From: Spirodela intermedia
Lineage: Eukaryota > Streptophyta > Magnoliopsida > Alismatales > Araceae
Assembly: GCA_902729315.2 (NCBI GenBank)
Contig: LR746272.1
Span: 7,087,827 to 7,151,826 of the forward strand
DNA length: 64,000 nt
Direction of reading: 5' to 3'
Shown here: positions 1 through 12,294 of the stretch, piece by piece
Position numbering within the stretch: position 1 is the first letter of the stretch
Layout: each line of letters begins with the position of its first letter
Position numbers and translations under genes: made by a program
Notes under the pieces: model-generated
The model's input: only the letters and a program-made list of their open reading frames with translations
Told to the model about the DNA's origin: nothing
Database searches by the model: none

Positions 1-222
1 ATCCAATTCTAACATAATATTTTATATTTTTTAATTAATTACGTGGTATTCCTCGGCCGGGGGTTGCGCACGGATTTGGTGCAAATCGATGGACACGACG
101 CTGGAAACCTTGGCGGTACGGTCTCTTCAGCCGCGACTGAGGCGATTCGCTGTGTTACATGTGGACTCACCAACGGATCGGTCCGCTTCTCCGTAGAACG
201 GGGCAAGCTCACCGAGTCTAGT

Positions 223-228
223 TATAAG
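223..228 (+). promoter_or_regulatory. TATA-like box ahead of the PQBP1 gene
   Basis: A TATAAG hexamer lies just upstream of a CT-rich leader (about 268-300), the usual layout of a plant core promoter. A start site near 250-260 would give a leader exon ending at the donor GGAG|gtgaag (exon end 357). This position is inferred from spacing only. Confidence 0.35.
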
Positions 229-1477
229 AAGAAACCCGGAATCGGACCCCCCCTCCCCTTCTTCTCCTCTCTCTCTCTCTCTCAAGCTCGCTCTATCTCT
301 CTCGGCGCTCTCCGTCGATCGTAGAAGAAAGGCGTCGTCCCTTGGCCGGAACTGGAGGTGAAGTCTCGTCTACATATCATGGCGCTCGTTCAAAGTTCGT
401 CCAGCTGAATTCTTTTCAACGCCGTTCTGGACCTCCTGCACTTCCCGACCGACTGCTTTCAAGCTGGCTTGGGAATTGGTGTTTTTTTTTCGGGCTGAAC
501 GGCTCTCATGTGCAGCATTGTGCGCTTAAATTCAAATTTTATCCTCGGCAATTCTTAGAGTTCCTCCTCTGGAAAACAATATGTATCAATAATCAGAGGG
601 GAAAGGAGAGCGCGTCCAACCTTCCGCTCTTCGGCCTTCTCTTGTTCTTTAGGATTGTTTCCGAATCTCATGTTGTTCTCTTGCTCTCCTCTGCTAATGT
701 TGTGATTACTCATTTGGTGACTGCCTGGTGAAGGGATCGTCCCTTGTTCCTTCTACTATTCGAACGCTGCCACACGTATTTTCTATGCGGCTCATTGGTT
801 GGGACGGGAAAAAGATAGAACCTCAATATTAATGGATATAACTACAAGTTCTGCAGGCGTGAATGAATGGCGCGGTGTTTCAGTGTCCGCTTGTAATGCA
901 TCCATTTGCCAATCGTCACCATGCTCTGGAATTGAAGTGTCAATGGTATCATACTGATCTATATTTATAAACATATCGAACAAGTAGTGAACACAGTGAT
1001 TGGGAAGTTCGGAAGGTATCAGAGTAACTTGGGATTCTTTTAGTAAAACTCCGTACATAAACATGTTCATGTGTTTTTCTTGCTCAAGAATAAACATGTT
1101 GTGCATGTTTTCATATTGCTGTCTGTGTGCTGTATAAATCATGCCATTGATTTATTAAATTAATTATTCCATTCGTAAATCATATTTAATGCAAAAGAGC
1201 CATCTTAGCAGTGACAATAGTCCTCAAGAGCCATTCCTATCTCTCATTATCGCGAATTTCATCCCCCACTGATGAGTAACCCATGAATTAAAGGGATAGA
1301 TGCCTGCCTTGCTCTTTAATGTGTATCGTTCTGAGTCATGTGGTTTCTACGAATAACCAGGTCTCCTTGTCAGAATTGCTTGTTGTCAGTCTGCTGTTTT
1401 TTTTTTCACTTTTCACGTGATAACTTTAACTATCTCCTCACAGCCGTTGACAATATTTTATGTATGCGCAGTCAAAC
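229..1477 (+). other. Probable 5' leader and leader intron of PQBP1
   Basis: No coding exon is seen here. A CT-rich stretch (268-286) and a donor-like site at 358 are followed by about 1.1 kb of AT-rich sequence and an acceptor (atgcgcag, ending 1471) six bases before the PQBP1 start codon. The simplest reading is a 5'UTR exon of about 250-357 and a leader intron of 358-1471. A 116-codon antisense open frame (792-1142) falls inside the intron and resembles no family I know. Confidence 0.4.
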
Positions 1478-4400
1478 ATGGGAACGGAAATAGCAGAGGG
1501 TGCAACTGATGACCCTGCAAGAGAGACGTCTGTTAAGCATTCTGGGTTCTTGCGGAACTTAAATGGGGACGTCAGTTCTGTTGAATTTGCTGCACAAGAG
1601 GCTGTTTTACGTGAGCAAGTATGCTTTTTGAAAACCTCGGACGCTGAATGCAGATTTTTTTTTTTGTGCTACTTTGTTTCTTCTTTTAGCAGTTTGTATT
1701 AAAGGTTCTCCATTTGTCAAAACCAGGAAATCAGTATGCAGCAAGTCATACATAGTCAAAGGTAATCCATCACTATCTGTTCTATCATTCCTTGTGGTGT
1801 AAGGATTTGTACTAAGCAGTTTTGTCAGCAGGATCCCTTAACAATTGAAAGTTATGACTATTCATCGTCTGTCACCAACCAATGTTCATTGTGGCTCATT
1901 ATTTTTCTGAATGCTATCTTTATTCCTGTTTTCGTTAACCTAGGCAAGCAAGAAGCACAAACGAGTCTGTGGAGAATAACAAGGACATTCTCTTTGAACG
2001 CCATGATCCCAATGCTCTAAAGGCTTGTTGCTCCCCTCTCCTGTTGCTAGTAAAAGCGATGGATCTCTTGTTCATATTTTGATACTTTTGGTGGTCTGAC
2101 TTCTTTTTCAGGGTGTTCTTCTCAGGATGGCTACGGACCATCGAGCAGAAGTTGTGGCCAAACGGGGACAAACACCCCAGTCCAATAATGGTTAGCCTTG
2201 AATATATACACGTTCTTCTCCTGAGAATGATGAATTATATTTTGTAATTCTTTTATGTACATCGCTGAAAGTTTTTTTGAAAGGAAAAATCAAGTGCTGA
2301 GCAACTGCAACTTCAATACTCATAACCTTTCATTTATAGCCTTGCAGTAATCGAGAACTATCTGACTGTGTCACCTAGGAACAATCTCAATGAAATAGTA
2401 ATTGCTTTTGCACCTTCACCACCCTCCATTCTCTCTCGTGTTAAAGAATTTGATGTGTTAGTACACTGCGTTGGAGGGCAAATCATTTTATATATTTGTT
2501 TCACCTGCACTGTTACATGATCATCTGTGGTGGATATCATGGATATTTGCAAACAACTGAAGCCTTCTCAGCCCTTTCGTTACACTGGAAGAATGTATCA
2601 TTTCTTGAACTAAGATTCAGCCAAAGTCCTTTGTCAAATATTTTGTTGGACTGTTGTTTAGAATTTATCAATGTGGATTTGATGAAGCAGTGACAACAGT
2701 GTGAGCTGACATTTTCCATTAATAATATTTACGATAGACTGCATTTTAGTTTTTATAATCCCTCTCGACATCTATGATACTGCATCGAGGTTCTTTAATT
2801 TTTTTCCCGGATTGTAAACTATCTTGCCAACCGTCCTCTTATATTGGACATTACCACCATATGACAAAGCATAGGATATTGGTTCTCTTTTTTGTGGTTC
2901 AAATTTATAAGCTGGTTTTTCGCTATTCTCTGAGATTTTCAAGGCACCATTGACGAAGTGCGTAGATAAGAGATAAATTTGATGTTTTAGTGAAAAACTG
3001 CTCTTAATTTATGATATTCCTAACATCAACCTTATTTGTTTGAAGCTTTTTCCCCTATTGTGTCTCATGCAAAATAAACTAAAAAATTACTTAGTTTGTT
3101 ATTTTTCTTGAATCTATATTGTTTATCGTTTTTCGACATCCTACTGCTCTCAAAACTACTGCCGTAAATAAACTAATCCTTCTCCCGGATAACCAGTCAT
3201 TGTATGGCTCCCTATTATTTTATTTAAATTACATTTGCAGACATCATCGTTTCTCTACAATATCATTATGATTCCAAATTCCCCCTCTCCCTTGCTGAAA
3301 GAAAAAAATATTATTTGTATGTGAGGATTTTCCACATCTACATCCCAGAAAGGCAATGGATGAGAAAGGATGGATCTATAATGTGGACCTCTGTTAGAAA
3401 ATTCCTTTTTTTGGCACGGTAGAGCTCACTGAAGACCTCTTAGAAAATGATATAAGCACCTTGGCCTCCTCTGATGGCGGGTAGAGTTCCTTGAAGTCGG
3501 TATGGAGGGTGGGACAAGGGTGTTTTGTTGGGACGGCAGGAGAGAATAAGAGACTGTGATTGGGATCAGATCTCACATTATCGGAGTCGGATCTCAAACT
3601 AGATGTACGATGCATGTTCTCCCTTACCATCTTCCTCTTGTTTGTTTCTTCTTGTTCTTCTTGTTTGATCCCTTCTGAGTTGTGAGAAGACTTGCCGTTC
3701 ATGGATTGGCCATGGTTGCATGTTGAAAACCATTCCAAGTGAGATCGGATGAAACCTAGTTACTTTGTCTCAATTTTGTGAAGAAAGATTGTATTTTCTA
3801 TCTTGAAGTGGATCAGAATCTTCCAATTCCGTGTTTTCTATGCGGATGGAATACCTGGGAGTAGGGAACCACATGAATTCATTTATTAAATTTCCTGACG
3901 GCATCTATTCTGTATTCTTATCTCTGACGAATCTCAAGTAGAGTACAGACTGGAAATGAATGAAGTTTAAAGTGGTTATTTCATAGGTGAACTGTGAAGG
4001 GTTTTATTCACACATGAGGAATAATTTACGAGGCTTATGCAAAAAACTAAAGTCCTTTGCTGAATATAGCACAAAAGGACGAAAAGGTTTCGCATGTGCA
4101 TTACTGATCTAATTTGAAATGTGAAGAAGTAACTTGCAGGTACGTTTTTGGTTTCCTCATCTGACGTGATGTTCCTTTATAGGCAATGTGGAAATTGGTA
4201 ATGGCTATGGTGTTCCTGGTGGTGGTGCATACTATGCTTCGATACCCTTATCTGGTGAGTTCGGTCTCGTGTCATTGCCAACTTGACTTGGCTTTTCTGG
4301 AGGTTTAAACAGTTTTGTGAGCTCCTTTTTCAATAACTCAGGAAAATCTAATGATGAAAGTCATGTAGAACTGCCTGAGATAGAGCCTGAAGCAAAGGGA

Positions 4401-7400
4401 GCTCCAAAAGAGTTGCCTGAGTATCTGAGAAAAAGACTTAAGGCTAGGGGACTTCTTAAAGATGGCATGACAAGTGATTGCGCGACTACTGAGAAAGTAA
4501 GCCATCCTGATTTCTTTTTCAGTAAAATGTGTATTTCTTATACCTCATCATCATATAGAGAAGCGTACATGTGCATTTTCACAAGAGCACTTAGGAGCAT
4601 TCATGCAAGTAGGAATTAGAAAGAGCACAATCATAGCTAATCTGAGAAGCTCATTTTTCTGCTTAATTATTTGAAAATATGTCTTTGACATGCAAATTAA
4701 CAATCCTCTGTCTTGCTGTCTTTTTCCTTAGTAACAGCCTGTATTGATTATGAGTTTCAGACCCCGGAGTCTCTTACAATTGATGGTACAAGTGTCCTGA
4801 AGCTGCCACCTGGTTGGGTTAGTCTATGCTGATTACTATCTTTTATTCCGTGTCCTTTGGGTATATGTGATAAGTCTGATGTGTGGATTTTTTCATGATT
4901 AAATATTGTTCATCAATTCTATTGCTAGGATGTCTAAATTCAGTATTTTTCCGACTTTATTTTCTACTCTTGTTAGCTTTTATTTTTCACATAATTCAAT
5001 TCATGGAGGATATGTGATATTTGATGAAAGAGATGAATTTTCCTTCTATGGCAACAATGCTTTAAATGCGGTTAAATACCATAATACTTAAGGCCTGAAA
5101 CTTGATTATGTTTTTTTTTTGTACTGACCATAGCACAGTATTCTAATTTGAACGGCTATCCGCATCTTTTCTTCGTGATTGCTATTCACTCTCCCTTTGG
5201 GCCTTCGCATTAGTATCCTTCTTCCTTGCACACATAATGTTTTAACTACAGTTTTGTAGAGTAAAAGGGAAGTAATGAATCCTAAAATCATGAGAGCTAT
5301 GGGATCAAAAACCTTATATTAAATGTTTGCCTTTAGGGAAAACCTCACTTAAGTATCAATAGTTATCCCTGTATCTTCTTTCACCTTTGAAGAATCTGAA
5401 AGAAATATGTTAAAAGTGTTGCGAAAGGTAAGGTTTCTTTTTTCTTTATCATCTGACTGTGATGGCTGTACCATTTTGTGTTCTTCCACCTTTCTAATTA
5501 GATTTCAAGAACATTTTGAAAGATTTGAGCGTCAATATTGATCCTTTGTACCCAGATGAATTATTTTCATCCATTCTTACACCATTTTCTCTCTTGTAGG
5601 CTGAAGCAAAGGATCTCGCTAGTGGATGCACATATTTTTATAACGAGAATACAGGAGAAAGCCGTTGGGAACGTCCAGTTGAGTGTGTTCCAAGTTCCCA
5701 GCTTCCATTCCCCCAGCCATTTCCAGATACTCCTCTCCTTCAGTCATTGCCAGATGGCTGGGAAGAGGCCCTTGACAATTCGACTGGTATCTGCTGTCTC
5801 TTTCTATTTCTTTCTTGAGTTTAGAGTCCACTGACTAAATTATTACTTCAGCATAAATTGAATTTTCCATAAGATGCTCCATAATATCCTATCATTGGAA
5901 GATATGTGATCGTAACTTCATAAAGAATGTTCTCTTTTAGAACCTTATCTCGGAACTTAATATTAAATTATTTATTTCTGAGGAGAATACTGCAGATTGT
6001 CATGCCTAATCGGCATTTTCATAACTATTACTTGGGTTTATCTAATAGAAACTGTCATCTGTTTAACACCAATTCATTAGAAGATTCTGTCTGTGTATAC
6101 TTCGGATGTCTCTATGTGGATTAGAAAAAGAGTTCTAGTTTTCTCTAATCGTCATAATTCCAAGCCTTCTAGCATCAGTTTGGATTGTTTGATGTCAGCC
6201 TGATAGGATCAAACAGGACCCTATCTAGGACCAGCAACTAGATTTCACAGACGAAGATAATAGAGATGAACGAAAATAACCCACTGAGATAAACAAGAGG
6301 TAAGAACGGAAAAATGGAAGGGTTCCCGAAGGAAACCCTAGAACAGTATGTGACAAATTTGAGAGCGCCCACTCTCGCACTGACTTCCTCCATAAATGCC
6401 CCCATAATGTGGGCCCCAAAGGTCCTTATACGTCCTCCTTACTGGGCGCCTTGGCCCACCTATGACTTATTATTGGAAGGTCTAGGTCGTAAGGAAATAC
6501 TGTAAGTGACTGAGGATATTTTGGGACAGTTGGCTAGGGTTCCTCCCTATATAAGGAGTGTTAGAGTTGAATGGAAATTGAGGTGGTTTTCTGTCATTCT
6601 CCCCTCTGTTCTCCGTGACAGTGGTCGTTCTCCCTGTACCTATGTTTTTCAACACTTACCCTTCCCTCTCCGGGTGTAAGTAAGCAGGGCAGTGGGCCTG
6701 GTAATAGGCCCAATAGTTTTAATCCTAACATAGCCAGCTTGAAGGAAGCACCTGAGTGCACCTCATAGTGAACACCGATCTGTATGTGCTGTGTTGGGTT
6801 AGAAGTAAAGTTGGCAATTAGGTTTCAAGAGAAAATATGACCCTTGTGTGTGTGTTCAATCATTAGTCTTGAATCAACTGATTATGATCCTAGTTTGAAT
6901 GGGATTGGGCTTCTCAGATTCAAATTCATTTCCCTGGATGATAACCTCACTGGAGATAATTGCGATTGGTTGTCTGAAGACCAACAATTCTTTGAAAGGA
7001 GTTTTAGACAAGAGGGAGATTAGTCTGAATGTTGGGCTACAGTCTTTCAGATCATCTTTTTACTTGATTACATCGTAAACTTCACTTAACGCCCTTTGAT
7101 GAATCTAGTTGATCTGGAAAGGGCCTTATTATGTGACATTATTCAGTTGGCATGTTGCTCTGCTTGATCATTCTTTTTTTCCAGGCGTGATGATTGCATG
7201 TATTTTAATTTTACGATGCAAACTTGGCAACTTTGAATGACATAATATTTTCGTCATAATGTTTCAACCAAATCTTTATAAGAATTGGTTTCTACTCAAG
7301 CTGTTTGTATTGTGGTCCTCACGAGTCAGTAAATCCCAGCAGCTTTTATTAATGAATATTTTATTTTTTTTAGGTCAAAAATACTATTACAATACAAAGA

Positions 7401-9019
7401 CACATGCCACACAATGGGGGCGACCGGTTTCAGTCAGACAGGGTCCCTCAGCTCATACTAAGCACCAGATTGTCTCTGCTGCGAAGTATACTAATGGTAA
7501 CAGTAGAGTTTCTCCTTCGCAAAAATGCAAGGGATGTGGTGGATGGGGAGTTGATCTCGTGCAACAGTGGGGCTACTGTAACCACTGTACAAGGTAAGCT
7601 AGCAAATTATCCTCAAACCTCCATCAGCCTTACCTTCTTTTGTTGTTGACCATTTTCCCTGCACCTAATCCTCTTTACGAGGAGTGAACATATTTAATTA
7701 GTGCAAATATTCCCCATCCAGTTTTGATATATTCAACAATAAAACTACAGGGACTTACTGGATTAGTAGTTAATTGAGATTGGAATTGCAGGGTCCTTAA
7801 TCTTCCCTTTCAATCGAATCCTACTTCCACCTCCAGTGATCTTCAGCAAATAGGAAATATATCCAAGGACAGGTCAGGATCTGCTGTACCAAAACCAAGG
7901 TATGTCACCTTGAAGTGTGTTGACCTCTCAGAATTTTGTATCTTCATGTACCATGTATGTCTTAACGGCAATAAAAAGAAACGATTTTCTTTTCATGTCA
8001 TTTTCAAGAGGTTGAATTTGGCTGAAACTATGAATTTTTGGAATTGCTTAGGTCAACTTTCAAACCTCCTCTTGGTAAAGGCAACAAAAGAGGGGGAAGG
8101 AAACGTGCTTTCTCTGAGGATGATGAATTAGACCCTATGGATCCTAGTTCATATTCAGACGCTCCTCGTGGTGGTTGGTAAGCTGCCAATGTTCTTTCAC
8201 ATTTATTCCTTTTCAAAATCCTTTGGTTTGTTGGCCAATTTTACAAGATTGGTGAAATTTCACATGTCAATGTCTAGAGAACGAAAATTGAAGTTCGGAA
8301 ATTAAGAAAAATTATTAAATTAATAAAAAAATTCCTCTAGAGGTTGATGCAATGTAAGCACAGGATAAAATATCAGAAAAGTAAATATTTTAGTTGATAA
8401 ATATTTTTTTCGAGATTTACATTTACCAAGAGTTTATTCATACCTTTAACTTTCTTCAAATCGTGCAATATAATACTGATATTTTTTGTAGTATGATCCT
8501 CCGACTTACTCAAGTGATAGCTTTTAATGTCAGAAAAATAAGAAAGTGGCTAGTAATTACCGAATATTTATCTACTAATAGATCAGTACGACGTGATTTT
8601 AGAATGACATGTAAAAATTTTATGCATGCGTTTGCCATCCCACATTTTATGCACTGAGATCTTTTTTTTTAGCATAAATCCAACTGTGAAATCAGCTAAT
8701 ATCTGGCCATGAACAGTATCATGAAACTGAGAAGACTAGATCCTGCCTTGCTTTGTGTTTCTCTATGTCTACTCATGGTGAAGCATGGGTGAAGCTTTTT
8801 AGCAGAAATATAACTGAAATGAGCATCCGAGTCATCAATGGAAATGACAAGGGAGATCTCACAGTGTATGTCGTTGTCCCACGGTAATGATTGATATGCT
8901 TACGTACTTTAACTTTGCAGGGTTGTTGGCCTAAAAGGTGTTCAACCAAGAGCTGCTGATACGACTGCCACTGTATGTTTGTCTCATACCCCTTGAAATT
9001 CTTACACCTTTAATTCTTA

Positions 9020-9050
<31 letters not shown>

Positions 9051-9556
9051 AAATATGATTATTCAGTAAATCATCAAATCATTACGATATCGAGATATTT
9101 ATGCCAGTTTAGGTAAAACATGCGTGCTTTGTTCCCTCTCTCCTTCATTGTATGATAATCCTATCTTACTTCAACCTGCCAGTTATGGAGAAATTTGTAA
9201 GAAAATAAAGAACTTAATTTTCCTTTCAAAATTGATATTTATTTAATTGGACGTTGCCTCCATCTCCTACAGGGGCTTTAAAAAAATAAACCTTGAAAGG
9301 GGTCGAATTTTGTTATGAATTCATACAACTCGATGGATAAGATTCATCTGATGGAATGTTTAATGTCCGAGACCCCATTGCTTGTTTGTGCTTGTCTTCC
9401 CAGGGCCCTCTGTTTCAGCAGCGTCCCTACCCATCTCCGGGTGCTGTTCTCCGGAAGAATGCCGAGATTGCTGCCCAGAGCAAGAGACCAGGGTCTAACA
9501 TGGCTCCCATATCCAAGAGAGGAGACGGCAGTGATGGGCTCGGTGATGCAGATTAA
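1478..9556 (+). CDS. PQBP1: PQBP1-type splicing factor with two WW domains
   Basis: Thirteen coding exons: 1478-1618, 1727-1761, 1944-2022, 2112-2190, 4183-4254, 4342-4496, 4761-4817, 5600-5786, 7374-7593, 7792-7899, 8052-8177, 8921-8972, 9404-9556, giving 487 residues. WW1 spans about 202-232 (W206, YFY 218-220, W229, P232) and WW2 about 256-286 (W260, YYY 272-274, W283, P286). A four-cysteine module follows (C320, C323, C337, C340, with CGGWG). The C-terminal exon carries the YPSPGAVLR motif, which in animal PQBP1 binds the U5 snRNP protein DIM1/U5-15K. Family knowledge points to nuclear pre-mRNA splicing. Upstream, the HDPNALK and RMATDHRAE stretches match the conserved N-terminal helix region. 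The start is the first ATG after the acceptor at 1471. Intron 3 appears to use a GC donor. Identity is firm; the 5' leader is not. Confidence 0.93.
6201..6730 (+). mobile_element. Solo LTR in PQBP1 intron 8
   Basis: The element starts TGATAGGATC and ends AATCCTAACA, an imperfect inverted terminal pair of the TG...CA type. It is flanked by CAGCC (6196-6200) and TAGCC (6731-6735), a five-base target-site duplication with one change. Inside are a TATA box (ctatataagg, about 6548-6557) and a downstream leader-like stretch, as in an LTR promoter in sense orientation. No second LTR or internal coding region is present, so it is read as a solo LTR of about 530 bp. The superfamily cannot be told. Confidence 0.7.
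9019..9050. repeat. (TA)n(TG)n microsatellite
   Basis: A run of alternating TA passes into TG within PQBP1 intron 12. Confidence 0.9.
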
Positions 9557-9812
9557 GCAGCAAGCACTCCCTCTTTCTCTTTTATATCGGTGTTTGATCG
9601 ACGGCGATCCTGTCCGAAGGCAAATGGAGCTGAAAAGCTTTTTGGCCCGAGCAGACCTGGGAATCGAAGGACTGGAAGAATCTGTTGGGTTGAAGAGAGC
9701 CTCTGAGAAAAAAGAATCCTGCTTTAGGGACGACCGCCCTTTGTTAATTCCTGGTGCCTTCCGACCCTTTTTTTTATTTTTTGCTAGCTTTTATTTTGTC
9801 TAAGATCATGTT

Positions 9813-9863
<51 letters not shown>

Positions 9864-10246
9864 TGAGCAGATCTCCAAATCCGAATGAAGACCTTGCGTG
9901 TGGGTTTTGATTGTTCCTAGAGGCAGGAATGATGGGCCTTGTGAATTTATGTTGCCTTCTTGCCCCTTTTTTTTTATTTGTATAAGAACATGCTGCTTCA
10001 CTCTCTCTCTCTATCTCTTTGTATATATCTATCTATCTATCTTCCTTCCTCCTTGCGTGTGGAGTTGGATTGCTCCTTGAGATAGTCTTGCTAAGTCCGG
10101 CGAGCCGGCCCGGCCGGGGTTTGGCGGGGGCGGTTTAGTCTGGCGGTCCAAAGCCCGCTACGCGAGATCGTTGCAGTGTTGTTCGTCGCATCTGGGCGTT
10201 GCGGATTCCTCCGGTTCCCCATGAGAGGAGGGAGCTCGGAGGGGGG
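9557..10246 (+). other. PQBP1 3' end and SINA-like upstream region
   Basis: No gene is seen. The stretch holds a CT array (9815-9863) and a diverged tandem duplication: T-rich run, aaca/atcatg, CT run and CCTTGCGTGTGG appear at about 9770-9923 and again at about 9967-10083. The last 150 bases before 10247 turn GC-rich, as expected for the promoter and leader of the next gene. Confidence 0.6.
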
Positions 10247-12192
10247 ATGATGGTCAAATTCTCGGCGGAGGAAGGGAAAAATAGGACGGGGAAGCGCCGC
10301 TGCCTCCCCTCCTCGTCGTGTCCTCTGTCCGACAGTGGAGAGGAAGATGGCGACGCCGGCGACGCGGGAGAGGCAGATGCAGCGACCACAGGAGACTGGG
10401 AAAGCTCGGAGCATTCCTCTGGAGGTGGAAATGGGAGCTTCGACGGCGGTAAGGAGTCCGTCACCGTAACTATCGACCTCGACGTCTTGGAATGCCCTAT
10501 CTGCTACGAGATCATGGATCCGCCCATCTTCCAGGTCGGTGGAACCCTCTCTCCCTTCGTCTTTCTTCTCCGCCATCGCTTTATGAAAACCTAGCTCTCG
10601 TTGTCACCATACATGTCGGAGAATCCATGAATTCTCGTAATTTTAAGCGCCATCTTGTGAAATTTCTTGTCGTGACGCGCTCGCGAAGAATCGCAAGGAC
10701 TCAGTTGTTCATTTGGGATCTTATAATGGCAAAATTTTCGGGGTCTTGATGCCCACTTTTTCCGCAAACGAAACCAAGCGTAGTCAATAAAGTCCTCGCG
10801 CACCTGCGACTTTCATGAATTTCAATTGAATCGAATCCTCATGTCCATCATCACGTAAATACTTGAGCGTCAGACATGCCGATGCTTCGGATTGAGGTGC
10901 GATCGTACTGGTTCAGGGAAATCTAGAGGTTAAGATGGCTAGCATCTTGAAATCAAAGTCAGCGCTGTTCTTGGTTGGCTATGCGGCCGTGAAATGTATT
11001 CAGATTGGGTCAACGGAATCCAGAGGAATTTGTTGTGTGATGGAGTTGCTTGTGCCATTGATTTGAAACTGATGCTTGGGACTGGTCAACCAACAACGGC
11101 TCTTGCTCTGTGCCAGTCATCCCACAATTCTAATCATGCCTCATTTTTTCTTCTATTTAATCTATTGTATCTTTGGTAGATCTTGTGTCGGAAGTCAAAT
11201 AAATAGAAATCATGAAGTTTCCTTTTCAAGGTAAAACTCCAGATAAATGAAGCAGGTTCTATCACCAGTGGGGAGCATTGGTTATCATTGTTTCGAGAAA
11301 CTTTGATAAACTGTGTGATGACCTGATGGAACATCAGTGGGTCAACCCTAAAGTAAACTACTGGGTCTCAGTGGGTCAACCTATGCAAATGTTTGATGAA
11401 CATCTTGATTGCTCTGTAATGTATGCAAGTAAAATGGTCTTACACATCCATCTTCGCATGGTTTGACCTTTGGGTTATAATCATTCTATAATGATCTGAA
11501 TTTCTGATCGTCTTCTTCTCCTGATCTTGACGATTTAGTGCCAGAATGGGCACATCACCTGCTCCTCGTGCTGCGCCAAGATGAACAGATGCCACTCCTG
11601 CCTCCTCCCCCTCGGACCGACCCGCTGTCTGGCCCTCGAGAAGGTCGTCGAGTCCATCAAGGTCCCCTGCCCGTATGCCGGCAACGGCTGCGGGGAGATC
11701 GTCGGCTATGCTCAGCGAGACGCGCACAAGGCGGCATGCAGCCACGCGCCGTGCCATTGCCCGATCGCCGGCTGCGCATTCACAGGATCCGTCCCTCAGC
11801 TGGCGCGCCACTTCCGCAGCCTGCACGCGCACTGCGGGTCCTCCCTTCCGTACAATCGATCGCTGAAGCTCTCCCTCGACGACCGGGAGCCCTTCCACGT
11901 CCTCGTCGGGGCGGACGGCATCCTGTTCCTTCTTCTCAACAACAGCAGCGCGCCGGTGGGGAACGCCGTCTCCATGGTGTGCATTGGGCCCAGCTCCCTG
12001 AAGGGCAGGTTCTCCTACCAGCTGAAAGCAAAAAGCGGAGAAAGCTGCGTCCAGTTCGAGTCGGCGGTGGCGGCCGTCAGGCGGCGGGACCAGCCCTTGC
12101 TTCCGCCGGATTTCCTCCTGCTTCCACTGGGCTTCTGCGGTGACCAAGGGAGGCTGAGCTTGGATGTCTCTGTGTGGGCCAAGGTACCGTGA
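10247..12192 (+). CDS. SINA-like RING-type E3 ubiquitin ligase
   Basis: Two exons, 10247-10534 and 11539-12192, give 313 residues. The N-terminal 75 residues are acidic and low-complexity. A C3HC4 RING is split by the intron: C83, C86, C97, H101, C104, C107, C114, C117. A SIAH-type zinc finger follows (about 130-190: VPCPYAGNGC, H/C pairs, ending HFRSLHAHC), and then a substrate-binding-type beta domain up to VWAKVP. This order is that of SINA/SIAH E3 ligases; the sequence is closer to the plant SINA-like (SINAL 7/10) group than to canonical SINAT proteins. It should take ubiquitin from an E2 to bound substrates; the substrate is unknown. The start is the first of two consecutive ATGs (10247, 10250). 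The coding sequence is clearly GC-richer than the roughly 1-kb intron. Confidence 0.9.
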
Positions 12193-12258
12193 ATCTTCGC
12201 ACACAATATGTGAATTTTATGTGAATATTTTTCCTTCGTATATGAAAATTATTGTTTC

Positions 12259-12294
<36 letters not shown>

